Origin: an uncultured Collinsella sp.
Lineage (GTDB): Bacteria; Actinomycetota; Coriobacteriia; Coriobacteriales; Coriobacteriaceae
Direction of reading: 5' to 3'
Assembly (NCBI GenBank): GCA_900556285.1
Contig: USOF01000023.1
Coordinates: 1 to 9,789, forward strand
DNA length: 9,789 nt
Below are positions 1 to 5,948 of the stretch, piece after piece (position 1 is the first letter of the stretch; the number at the start of each line of letters is the position of its first letter). A model generated the notes under the pieces. It did no database searches. It saw only the letters and a program-made list of their open reading frames with translations, and was not told where the DNA came from. A program made the translations under genes and the position numbers.

Positions 1-57
1 CCACCGAGATCTACACGCGTAAGATCGTCGGCAGCGTCAGATGTGTATAAGAAACAG
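1..57 (+). other. Illumina P5 / Nextera transposase adapter left in the contig
   Basis: These bases are library adapter, not genome. Positions 1-16 match the end of the P5 flow-cell oligo (CCACCGAGATCTACAC). Positions 17-24 (GCGTAAGA) sit exactly where the i5 index lies and match a standard Nextera i5 index. Positions 25-38 (TCGTCGGCAGCGTC) are the Nextera read-1 arm. Positions 39-57 are the 19-base Tn5 mosaic end with one mismatch, A for G at 53. Genomic sequence begins at about 58, inside the EIIAB gene. The short ORF that starts at 43 therefore spans adapter and antisense DNA and is not a gene. Confidence 0.97.
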
Positions 58-725
58 GTGTTGAGCTTGTCCATCTTGGCGAGGGCACGCTCGACGGTGA
101 AGACGTTCAGGCGCACGCCCTGGGGCTTGGCCAGCTTAAGAGCGCCCTTCTTGATGTCATCGTTGGCGGCAGCGTTGTCGACGACGATGATGCGCTCGGC
201 CTGGACCTTGGTGGTCCAGGTAAAGACGACCTGGCCGTGCAGCAGACGGTAGTCAAGACGTGCGAGGACGATCTTGGCGGGACCGGCGTTGTGACGGACG
301 GCCTTGGCCTTCTTGGCGGGTGCTGCGGGAGCAACCTCGACCGGGGCGTTGGGGTTGGTCAGACCGTTGCGGGCCTCGTTGATGAGGGCCGCGAGCTCGG
401 CGCCCTTGACGGGGGCGGGGCTCATAGCGAGCGTGAGCGCCAGCGGGATGTTGAAACCGCTGATAACCGTGAACTTCGTGCCGTTCTTGGAAAGCTCGAC
501 CATGTTGTTGTTGACCGAGCTACCGAGCATATCGGTTAGCACATAGACGGTGTCGTCCGCGTTGAACGTGGCGATCATAGCCTCAACCTTATTGGTGATG
601 GGCTCCTTGTCGTCACGAGCAAGCGACACGACGTGGACGTTCGACACGTCGCCGAGAACCATCTCGAGCGTGTCTTTGGCGCCTGCGGCCAGGCCGCCAT
701 GAGATGCGAGAATGATCTGATTCAT
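58..725 (-). CDS. PTS system mannose-family EIIAB component, 3' end missing
   Basis: This is a cytoplasmic phosphotransferase subunit that passes phosphate from HPr through EIIA and EIIB to a sugar taken up by membrane EIIC/EIID partners, which are not in the window. The 222 readable codons start at ATG 723-725, preceded by a strong AGGAGG-type ribosome site at 730-738. Residues 1 to about 125 are an EIIA domain of the mannose/fructose/sorbose family, with the phosphorylated His9 in ASHGG and Asp65 in TDMLG. Residues 126-149 are an Ala/Pro/Lys-rich linker of the kind that joins IIA to IIB in ManX. From residue 150 an EIIB domain begins, with RLDYRLLHGQV carrying the phosphorylated His163. The reading frame is open where the adapter begins, so most of EIIB is lost. 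Substrate cannot be read from the sequence. The nearby FrlB-like enzyme suggests an Amadori compound, but mannose, sorbose or amino-sugar transport remains possible. Confidence 0.9.
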
Positions 726-741
726 CTTGCCTCCTCCTTTT

Positions 742-796
742 CGTTATGGTCATTATAACGTCTTATACGTTGTTTATATTGCTAATTAGTATAAAG
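742..796 (-). promoter_or_regulatory. Promoter/operator region of the PTS EIIAB gene
   Basis: This AT-rich stretch lies directly upstream of the EIIAB ribosome site. On the minus strand TATAAT (752-757) is a perfect -10 hexamer; no good -35 is visible at normal spacing. CGTTAT (742-747) and ATAACG (755-760) form a 6-base inverted repeat with a 7-base spacer that overlaps the -10, as an operator would. Further upstream are CTTATAC (762-768), nearly inverted by GTATAAA (789-795), and the palindrome CTAATTAG (782-789). The CGTTAT hexamer also occurs twice upstream of the EamA gene. The promoter and operator roles are inferred from position and symmetry only. Confidence 0.5.
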
Positions 797-849
797 ACCG
801 TTCGCGGATGAAAATCGACCGTTGACGGGTTTAACGTACTTGAAACGTT

Positions 850-884
850 GGGGCTAGGTAGGCCGGCGCTGGCTGGATAGCCCC
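850..884 (-). terminator. Inverted repeat downstream of the EamA gene, possible weak terminator
   Basis: GGGGCTA (850-856) and TAGCCCC (878-884) are perfect 7-base inverted arms. A second, imperfect GC-rich pairing (AGCC with GGCCT on the minus strand) lies inside them. The hairpin begins 24 bases past the EamA stop. On the minus strand it is followed by AACGTTTCAAG, which has only three consecutive T residues, so it is a poor intrinsic terminator. It separates the transporter from the PTS promoter region. Confidence 0.4.
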
Positions 885-907
885 AGATCAGACGCCTCGC
901 CAATCCC

Positions 908-1990
908 CTATCGCACGAAGTACCAGGGGCTTTCCTGCACGGTGGGCTCCAGCGCGATGCCGGTGCGCTCGCGGAACAGATCCATGTCCTGCGATTTCTC
1001 CGTCCACCACGCGTTGGGCTTAAAGGTCATGCTCTCAACGATATGGCCGACAAAGGCACTGTTGCGCAGCTTGGAGAAGTTGGTGTTCATAATCAGGATG
1101 GACGCGAGCACCAGCACGATGCCCAGGACTTTGATCGCGCCGGCGGGCTCGGCGTAGATGCCAATACCGACCAAAACGGTCGCCACGGTTTCGAACGAAG
1201 CCACGACCGGCACCTTCGATGTCTCAAGATCCATCGAAAGGCCCTGCATATAGAAGATGTACGCAAGAGCCGTCGGAATAAAGCCAAAGCCTACGAACAG
1301 CAGAATGAGCTGCGGGGACATTGCCGCGGCTACATCGGACCACGGAGCCGAAAGCACCGCCATAAAGCATCCGCCAAAAACAAAGCCCCAAAACGTCACC
1401 GCCAGCGGATGCAGCGTCTTGGTGGCCATGCGGCTAAACACAGCCAGCAGTGCACCGCAAAGTCCGGCGATCACACCCGACGCGACGCCCCAAGTCGAGA
1501 AATGGAAACCGGACAGGTCGCCGCTCGTCACCGCGAGCACGCAACCCACAATGTTAAAGACGATGGCGACGAGCTTGTTGGGGGTCACGTCCTCGCGATA
1601 AAGCACGCGGCCGAGCGCGACGCCAAACACCGGCGAGGTGTAGAGCAGCACCGAGGCCGTGGACATGCCCACCTCGCCCATGCACTCGTAATAGCAGGTG
1701 TTGGCGACGGCTAAACCGACTATACCGACAAGCGCGCATGGGACGAGTTCTTTAGGACTTGCCTTGAACAATGCCATGGGACCCGAGGCTTTTCCCTCAC
1801 GAGCACCTCCCTGGCAACCCATAAATGCCAAGACCGGAGCCATTAAGACAGCACCCGACAACAGGCGAAAGGCCGCCATGCTCTGAGACGAAACACCCAG
1901 GGCCGATATTCCGTTAACAAAGATTCCGATGGTGCCCCACATAAGCGCGGCGATCAGCACCAGCATATAGCCCACATTACTTCTCTTCAA
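908..1990 (-). CDS. EamA/DMT-family membrane transporter with C-terminal extension
   Basis: This is a probable inner-membrane exporter or permease of the drug/metabolite transporter superfamily; the substrate is unknown. The chosen TTG start gives 360 residues. The protein shows about ten hydrophobic segments in two EamA halves: the first opens with YMLVLIAALMWGTIGIFVNGI and the second with the segment from WGVASGVIAGLCGALLAVFSR. FETVATVLVGIGIYAEP near the end of repeat two is typical of the family. The last 55 or so residues, after LVLASILIMNTNFSKL, are hydrophilic with a WW pair and are not part of the usual fold of roughly 300 residues. An upstream ATG at 2024-2026 is in frame but has no ribosome site. 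TTG at 1988-1990 has GAGGAGG five bases upstream, and the likely -10 falls close to the ATG, so TTG is preferred. Spacing of 182 and 259 bases to its neighbours suggests its own transcript. Confidence 0.87.
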   Translation of the reverse strand: MKRSNVGYMLVLIAALMWGTIGIFVNGISALGVSSQSMAAFRLLSGAVLMAPVLAFMGCQGGAREGKASGPMALFKASPKELVPCALVGIVGLAVANTCYYECMGEVGMSTASVLLYTSPVFGVALGRVLYREDVTPNKLVAIVFNIVGCVLAVTSGDLSGFHFSTWGVASGVIAGLCGALLAVFSRMATKTLHPLAVTFWGFVFGGCFMAVLSAPWSDVAAAMSPQLILLFVGFGFIPTALAYIFYMQGLSMDLETSKVPVVASFETVATVLVGIGIYAEPAGAIKVLGIVLVLASILIMNTNFSKLRNSAFVGHIVESMTFKPNAWWTEKSQDMDLFRERTGIALEPTVQESPWYFVR

Positions 1991-2030
1991 CGCAGCCTCC
2001 TCGGTATTATTTCCAATATGTTTCATGCTA

Positions 2031-2058
2031 CGTTATAGTCGTTATATACATTTTTCAA
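2031..2058 (-). promoter_or_regulatory. Candidate promoter of the EamA transporter gene
   Basis: On the minus strand TTGAAA (2053-2058) and TATAAC (2032-2037) resemble -35 and -10 boxes, with a short 15-base spacer. CGTTAT occurs twice in tandem (2031-2036 and 2040-2045), the same hexamer that forms an inverted repeat at the PTS promoter. A start site just downstream of the -10 would fall near the in-frame ATG at 2024-2026, which supports translation from the TTG at 1990. Confidence 0.4.
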
Positions 2059-2100
2059 GGCACAAATCGGCGAACGGGAAACTTTTGAAACAAGGAGTGC

Positions 2101-2139
2101 CCCCAACTGCCGGCAGAAAGGGAACGTCCCCAAGTGCCG
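2101..2139. repeat. Short direct repeat with internal palindrome in intergenic DNA
   Basis: CCCCAACTGCCG (2101-2112) recurs as CCCCAAGTGCCG (2128-2139) with one mismatch. CTGCCGGCAG (2107-2116) is a perfect 10-base palindrome that overlaps the first copy. The segment has no ORF with a ribosome site. Together with the inverted repeat at 2147-2213 it looks like part of a small extragenic repeat family, but other copies cannot be seen from one window. Confidence 0.5.
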
Positions 2140-2146
2140 CTCTAAC

Positions 2147-2213
2147 AGTTGCGGTGAAATAGTTCTCAAACAGAGGCTTCACGCCCCCAAACAGGAACTA
2201 TTCCACCGCAACT
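2147..2213. repeat. Long inverted repeat (19-base arms) between the FrlB-like and EamA genes
   Basis: AGTTGCGGTGAAATAGTTC (2147-2165) is inverted at 2195-2213 with one mismatch in 19, around a 29-base loop. The structure begins 37 bases past the stop of the SIS-domain gene. It is not followed by a T-run on the minus strand, so it does not look like an intrinsic terminator. It may be a REP-like or MITE-like extragenic element, or a stem that protects the 3' end of the upstream mRNA. Confidence 0.7.
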
Positions 2214-2249
2214 TATGAGGGGTATTGGGCTGTTAGGCCGCTCTATCCC

Positions 2250-3242
2250 TTAGTAATCCAGCTTCCACATGTAACGGCGCGTCATGTAGTCCTTGTGGGT
2301 GACGGCGGAGAGCGCACGCATGTAGACGTTGTTGAGGATCGGGGCAAAGATCAGGTGGTTGAAGTACTCGCTCACGCTGTCCTTGATGTCGTTGAGGCCG
2401 AGCTCCTTGGCGTCGAGCTGATAGACGCGCTCGCCACCGTACTGGTTGACGAAGCGGATGCCGCGCTCGTCGTTGCAGCGGCTGCGGCCGACGCTGATGA
2501 GCTGGAACAGCGAGGTGCGCTTGTCCAGGATCTCGAAGGGGCCGTGGAAGAAGTCGCAGGTGTTGATGGTGCAGGAGTCGATCTGCAGCATCTCCTGCAC
2601 GTTGCAGATGCTAAAGACGTAGGCGGCACCAAAGAGCGGGCCCTGGGCCATGACGTTGATGCAGGGCTTGTCGGCGTTCTGCTCGGCCCACTTGGCAGCG
2701 AGCGGACGGGTGTACTCGACGGCCTTGCGATAGATGGGGTCGACCAAGTCGAAGGCGGCCATAGCGGTCTCATACTCGGCATAGCCCTCGGTCTGCTGCG
2801 TAAGCTCCATGGCGATCATGGTCACGACGGCGGAGTTGGTACGGCCCATGCAAGACTCGTCGACGGCCAGGCTGTCATACTGAATCTTGTAGTCGCAGAC
2901 CTCGGTGAGGCCGGACTCGTCGACATAGATGGCGATGGTGCTGGCGCCGTGGTCCTTGGCGACCTGGGCGGCGACGATGGTCTCCTTGGTGCCGCGCATG
3001 GATACGACGACGGCCAGGGTGTTCTCGTTGACATAGGCGGGCGTGGCGTGCACGAACTCATTGCTGGTGTAGCTGGAGCTCACGACCTGCGTGGCCTCGT
3101 GCTCCATAAAGTACTGGGCAGGATAGTTGCCGCCGTTGGATCCGCCGGCGCCAATCCACACGACGCGCTTGATGCCGCCCTTGTCTGCCTTGTCGGCCAA
3201 AACCTGGGAGACGACGTCCTTAACCTGTTCCTGAGTAGTCAT
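2250..3242 (-). CDS. SIS-domain sugar-phosphate enzyme, FrlB/FraB-like Amadori deglycase
   Basis: This is a cytoplasmic enzyme that probably cleaves a 6-phosphorylated Amadori compound, such as fructoselysine 6-phosphate, into a hexose phosphate and the free amine. It has 330 residues, the usual length for FrlB. Residues 25-150 are a first SIS domain, with GAGGSNGG near 31-38 and the VVVSMRGTKETI phosphosugar loop near 78-89. Residues 190-330 form the second. HGPFEI (233-238) matches the HGPLEI segment of E. coli FrlB. Glu217 and His233 have the 16-residue spacing of the catalytic Glu/His pair described for Salmonella FraB. The C-terminal RRYMWKLDY resembles the RRYYGGLVEY end of FrlB. ATG at 3240-3242 follows AGAAAGG. 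A divergent GntR/UTRA gene and a mannose-family PTS nearby fit this role, and PTS phosphorylation would replace the FrlD kinase. An AgaS- or GfrF-like activity on a related substrate is the main alternative. Confidence 0.85.
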   Translation of the reverse strand: MTTQEQVKDVVSQVLADKADKGGIKRVVWIGAGGSNGGNYPAQYFMEHEATQVVSSSYTSNEFVHATPAYVNENTLAVVVSMRGTKETIVAAQVAKDHGASTIAIYVDESGLTEVCDYKIQYDSLAVDESCMGRTNSAVVTMIAMELTQQTEGYAEYETAMAAFDLVDPIYRKAVEYTRPLAAKWAEQNADKPCINVMAQGPLFGAAYVFSICNVQEMLQIDSCTINTCDFFHGPFEILDKRTSLFQLISVGRSRCNDERGIRFVNQYGGERVYQLDAKELGLNDIKDSVSEYFNHLIFAPILNNVYMRALSAVTHKDYMTRRYMWKLDY

Positions 3243-3280
3243 CGTACATCAGCCTTTCTTCTCGTTTGATGCTCTCGATG

Positions 3281-3441
3281 GCATACAAGTTACATACATG
3301 TTTTGGTTATGTCGACTAGTTGTATGCTATATTTGTCTTAGATAATTTGCTGATACGGTTTTCGATAACTTGCTACCAGCGGTTTTGTTGTTGTATTGAA
3401 TACATGCTTGATTAGATACGCATACAGGTTAGATACAGGTT
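3281..3441. promoter_or_regulatory. Divergent promoter region with repeated TGTAT/ATACA operator-like sites
   Basis: The 205-base gap between the SIS-domain gene and the GntR gene is AT-rich and dense in one motif. GCATACAA (3281-3288) is inverted as TTGTATGC (3320-3327). TGTATTGAATACA (3392-3404) is a perfect 13-base palindrome. ATACAGGTT occurs twice in tandem (3422-3430 and 3433-3441) with an 11-base period, about one helical turn. GntR-family operators are commonly short palindromes with GT...AC arms, which the palindrome at 3392-3404 fits. The GntR protein encoded next door is the obvious candidate binder and would control itself and the divergent enzyme gene. No -35/-10 pair can be assigned confidently in either direction. 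Confidence 0.55.
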
Positions 3442-3447
3442 GATCGC

Positions 3448-4170
3448 ATGAACGCTTCATCTAAAAAGAGACTGACCCAATACGAGCGCTTGGCGGGCAT
3501 GCTGCGCGACCGCATCGCCTCCGGCACCTACGCTCGCGGAGACAAGCTGCCGTCCGAGATGGAACTCATGGACGAATCGGGGCTGTCGCGCAGCACCGTA
3601 CGCCACGCCCTTAAGGTGCTCGTTGATGAGGGCCTGGTGCGCACCGAGCGCGGGCGTGGCGCCTTTGTGGCCGACACGCCGGCGCTCCACGAGAACAACC
3701 TGGTGTTTTCGAGCTATACGGCACAGGTCCAGGGTCAGGGCATGAAGCCCACCACGCGCACGGTGGACTCGGGCTTTACCAAGGCGGGCGGCAGCATAGC
3801 TAAGTTCTTTGATGCCGCCGTGGGCAGCAAGCTCGTCAAACTTGTCCGCCTGCGTTATCTGGACGATGCGCCGCTGTGCCTGGAGACCACCTACCTGCCA
3901 CCGAGCTTTGAGTCGCTTATCGATCGCGACCTCAACGGCTCGCTGTACGCGACGCTGCGCCAGGAGTTCCATCGTGCGCCGGCGCAGGGGCACAAGACCT
4001 TTGAGGTGTGCTATGCCTCGCAAAACGAGGCGTTTTTGCTCAACGTCGATCGCGGGCAGGCGCTGATCCTGATCACCGACTACGTCTACGACACCGACGG
4101 CCGTCCGCTCCACATCTCCAAACGAGTCCAGCGAACCGACCGCGCCAAATACACCGAGCCCATCGGCTAG
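3448..4170 (+). CDS. GntR-family transcriptional regulator with UTRA ligand domain (HutC/FrlR type)
   Basis: This is a DNA-binding regulator, most likely a repressor released by a phosphorylated sugar or amino-sugar ligand. It has 240 residues, normal for the HutC subfamily. Residues 11-76 are the winged helix-turn-helix: YERLAGMLRDRIASGTY, then GDKLPSEMELMDESGLSRSTVRHAL with the recognition helix near 47-56, then the wing VRTERGRGAFVA. Residues about 88-232 are a UTRA domain, recognisable by LVKLVRLRYLDDAPLCLETTYLP and by the ending VYDTDGRPLHISKRVQRTDR. Start ATG 3448-3450 has only a weak AGG ribosome site. It is divergent from the FrlB-like gene across a 205-base region rich in inverted TGTAT/ATACA sites, the classical arrangement for a local regulator. 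A bidirectional terminator follows its stop directly. Confidence 0.92.
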   Translation: MNASSKKRLTQYERLAGMLRDRIASGTYARGDKLPSEMELMDESGLSRSTVRHALKVLVDEGLVRTERGRGAFVADTPALHENNLVFSSYTAQVQGQGMKPTTRTVDSGFTKAGGSIAKFFDAAVGSKLVKLVRLRYLDDAPLCLETTYLPPSFESLIDRDLNGSLYATLRQEFHRAPAQGHKTFEVCYASQNEAFLLNVDRGQALILITDYVYDTDGRPLHISKRVQRTDRAKYTEPIG

Positions 4171-4180
4171 CCACCACCAA

Positions 4181-4219
4181 AACCACCACAAAGGGGCAGG
4201 CACCTTGGTGGCGGTTTTT
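4181..4219 (+). terminator. Bidirectional intrinsic terminator between the convergent GntR and GNAT genes
   Basis: The arms 4181-4194 (AACCACCACAAAGG) and 4203-4216 (CCTTGGTGGCGGTT) pair at 12 of 14 positions around the loop GGCAGGCA and run into T5 at 4215-4219. On the opposite strand the same stem is followed by TTTT (complement of 4179-4182). It begins 11 bases past the GntR stop, and its T-tract overlaps the stop codon of the convergent acetyltransferase gene. Confidence 0.85.
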
Positions 4220-4799
4220 AGGCTAGGAGGTCGGGAAACCAGGTTGGTTCGGGTTGGTTGGGCACATGCTCGGCTAGGACGAGCTCCATCCAACACATGT
4301 CGTACCAGCGGCCAAACTTTTGCGCGCAGCGGTCGAACGTTCCCACCAGGCGATATCCCATATGGGCATGGAAATCCTGGCTGTTGTGCGTCAGGTACTC
4401 GTCGTCCGCATCGTGCGGCACGGCAATGAGCGCGCACATGTTGGTGATGCCCATCGCGACCAGGCATTGCTTGAGCGCATCGTGCAGCTTGCGGCCCAGC
4501 CCGCCGTGACGCACGTCGCGCGCCAGGTAGATCGATGTCTCAACCGACCAGTCATACGCCTGGCGGCTGTTGAGCGGACTCACATAGGCATAGCCTACCG
4601 GATGCCCGTCCAGCTCCATCACCAGATACGGATAGCGCTTGAGCGTACGCTCGATGCGCCCGGCGAACTCCTCAACGCTCGGCACCTCGTATTCGCAGGT
4701 AATCGCCGTTTGGCGCACATACGGCTCATAGATGGCAAGCAACGCCGGCGCATCATCGGGCGTCGCCAGGCGAATCGTCGGCTCGGACATCTCGGGCAT
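4218..4799 (-). CDS. GNAT family N-acetyltransferase, phosphinothricin-acetyltransferase-like
   Basis: This is a cytoplasmic acetyl-CoA-dependent N-acetyltransferase of 193 residues; the acceptor is unknown. TIRLATPDDAPALLAIYEPYV at the N-terminus is the usual opening of the family. YLARDVRHGGLGRKLHDAL holds the acetyl-CoA pyrophosphate loop (R97-HGGLG-R103). FHAHMGYRLVGTFDRCAQKFGRWYDMCWMEL is the conserved C-terminal block of the PAT (bar/pat) subgroup, which acts on small amines such as phosphinothricin or methionine sulfone; resistance activity cannot be claimed from resemblance alone. The reading frame is open to 4868, but ATG at 4797-4799 is chosen because GGGGAGGGG lies a few bases upstream; the extra 23 codons would run through the terminator hairpin. 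That terminator ends only about 16 bases before the start, so expression needs read-through or a promoter inside the aldolase gene. Confidence 0.88.
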   Translation of the reverse strand: MPEMSEPTIRLATPDDAPALLAIYEPYVRQTAITCEYEVPSVEEFAGRIERTLKRYPYLVMELDGHPVGYAYVSPLNSRQAYDWSVETSIYLARDVRHGGLGRKLHDALKQCLVAMGITNMCALIAVPHDADDEYLTHNSQDFHAHMGYRLVGTFDRCAQKFGRWYDMCWMELVLAEHVPNQPEPTWFPDLLA

Positions 4800-4815
4800 G
4801 CAGCCCCTCCCCCTC

Positions 4816-4857
4816 AAAAGCAAAGACCGCCCCGCGCCAAACCCAGGCGCAAGGCGG
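4816..4857 (-). terminator. Intrinsic terminator after the threonine-aldolase-like gene
   Basis: On the minus strand CCGCCTTGCGCC pairs with GGCGCGGGGCGG along 12 bases, two of them G-U, around a 7-base loop, followed by TCTTTGCTTTT. On the plus strand the two wobble pairs become C-A mismatches, so the signal favours minus-strand transcripts. It starts 20 bases past the aldolase stop and ends just before the ribosome site of the acetyltransferase gene. Confidence 0.85.
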
Positions 4858-4877
4858 CCCCTCGTCATTACATCAGG

Positions 4878-5903
4878 CTACAGGATAGCCGCCAGTGCGT
4901 CGATGTCCTCCTGCGTCGTGGCCCAGCTGGTGCAAAAGCGCACCACCGTGCGGGTCTCGTCGTACTTTTCCCAGTACTCGATCGCCGCATGCTCGCGAAT
5001 GCGGGCCATGTCCTCGTTGGGCAGAATCACGAACTGCTGGTTTGTGGGCGTCTCCAAAAAGAACTGGTAACCGCGCTCGTGCAGCACGCGACGCAGCGCC
5101 TGAGCGGTCTCAATTGCCTGACGGCCGATCTCAAAGTACAGGCCATCGGTAAAGAGCGCCTCAAACTGCACGCCCGTCAGACGGCCCTTGGCGAGCAGCG
5201 CGCCGTGCTGCTTAATGCGCGGAATGGGATGCGCCGGAGCATGCATGCCGCAAAACACCACGGCCTCGCCGCACAGAGCGCCGCACTTGGTGCCGCCGAT
5301 ATAGAACACATCGCACAGCTGCGCCAGCTCGGGCAGGGTAATGTCGCACTCGTCGGCCGCCAGCGCATAGGCCAGGCGAGCACCGTCCACAAACAGCGGA
5401 ATCTCGCGCTTCTGGCACACCGCGTGAATCGCCGCGAGTTCGGCCTTGGAGTACAGCGTGCCGTACTCAGTCGATAGGCTCACGTACACGGCACCCGGGA
5501 ACACCGTGTGCTCGTAGCTCTCGTTTTCGTAGAACACCTGGATATAGTTCTCGAGGTCCTCGGCGTGCATCTTGCCCTCGTAGCCGGGGATGGTGAGTAC
5601 CTTGTGGCCGCCAAACTCGATGGCGCCCGCCTCGTGGCAGGCGACGTGGCCAGTCTCGGCAGCAACGACGCCCTCGTACGGCGCGAGCAGCATGTCGATC
5701 ACCGTCGCGTTGGCCTGCGTGCCGCCCACCAGAAAAAACACGTCGGCATCGGGGGCCTGGCAGGCCTCGCGAATAAGTTGCTTGGCACGCTCGGTATGCG
5801 CATCGGTACCGTAGCCAGGCTGCGGCTCCATGTTGGTATCGACGAGCGCCTGCAGCACCGCTGGGTGTGCGCCGTGGGAATAGTCGTTGTTGAATGCGAG
5901 CAT
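4878..5903 (-). CDS. Low-specificity L-threonine aldolase family PLP enzyme
   Basis: This is a cytoplasmic, fold-type I pyridoxal-phosphate enzyme, predicted to cleave L-threonine or L-allo-threonine to glycine and acetaldehyde. It has 341 residues, normal for the family. FNNDYSHGAHPAVLQAL opens the protein. GGTQAN (60-65) is the phosphate-binding turn. His86 in TGHVACHEAGA is placed to stack on the cofactor ring. DGAR (173-176) gives the aspartate for the pyridine nitrogen and the adjacent arginine. Lys206 in YIGGTKCGAL is the Schiff-base lysine. ATG 5901-5903 follows AGAGAGG. It lies 45 bases downstream of the PAP2 gene on the same strand and is followed by a strong terminator, so it is probably the last gene of an mfd-PAP2-aldolase unit. 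Other beta-eliminating lyases or aldolases of this fold cannot be excluded. Confidence 0.9.
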   Translation of the reverse strand: MLAFNNDYSHGAHPAVLQALVDTNMEPQPGYGTDAHTERAKQLIREACQAPDADVFFLVGGTQANATVIDMLLAPYEGVVAAETGHVACHEAGAIEFGGHKVLTIPGYEGKMHAEDLENYIQVFYENESYEHTVFPGAVYVSLSTEYGTLYSKAELAAIHAVCQKREIPLFVDGARLAYALAADECDITLPELAQLCDVFYIGGTKCGALCGEAVVFCGMHAPAHPIPRIKQHGALLAKGRLTGVQFEALFTDGLYFEIGRQAIETAQALRRVLHERGYQFFLETPTNQQFVILPNEDMARIREHAAIEYWEKYDETRTVVRFCTSWATTQEDIDALAAIL

Positions 5904-5948
5904 GGCAATCCTCTCTTACCGGGTATCGGCCAGATGATTCAAACGGAG

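Noticed and set aside
43..252. A 69-codon frame starting in the adapter
   Set aside because: Its first codons are Tn5 mosaic-end sequence and the rest is antisense to EIIAB.
2147..2213. The inverted repeat as the intrinsic terminator of the FrlB-like gene
   Set aside because: No T-run follows either arm, and the 29-base loop is long for a terminator.
2295..3269. A 324-codon plus-strand frame opposite the SIS-domain gene
   Set aside because: It is a shadow of the FrlB-like gene, with a Gly/Val/Asp/Leu-rich translation and no family resemblance.
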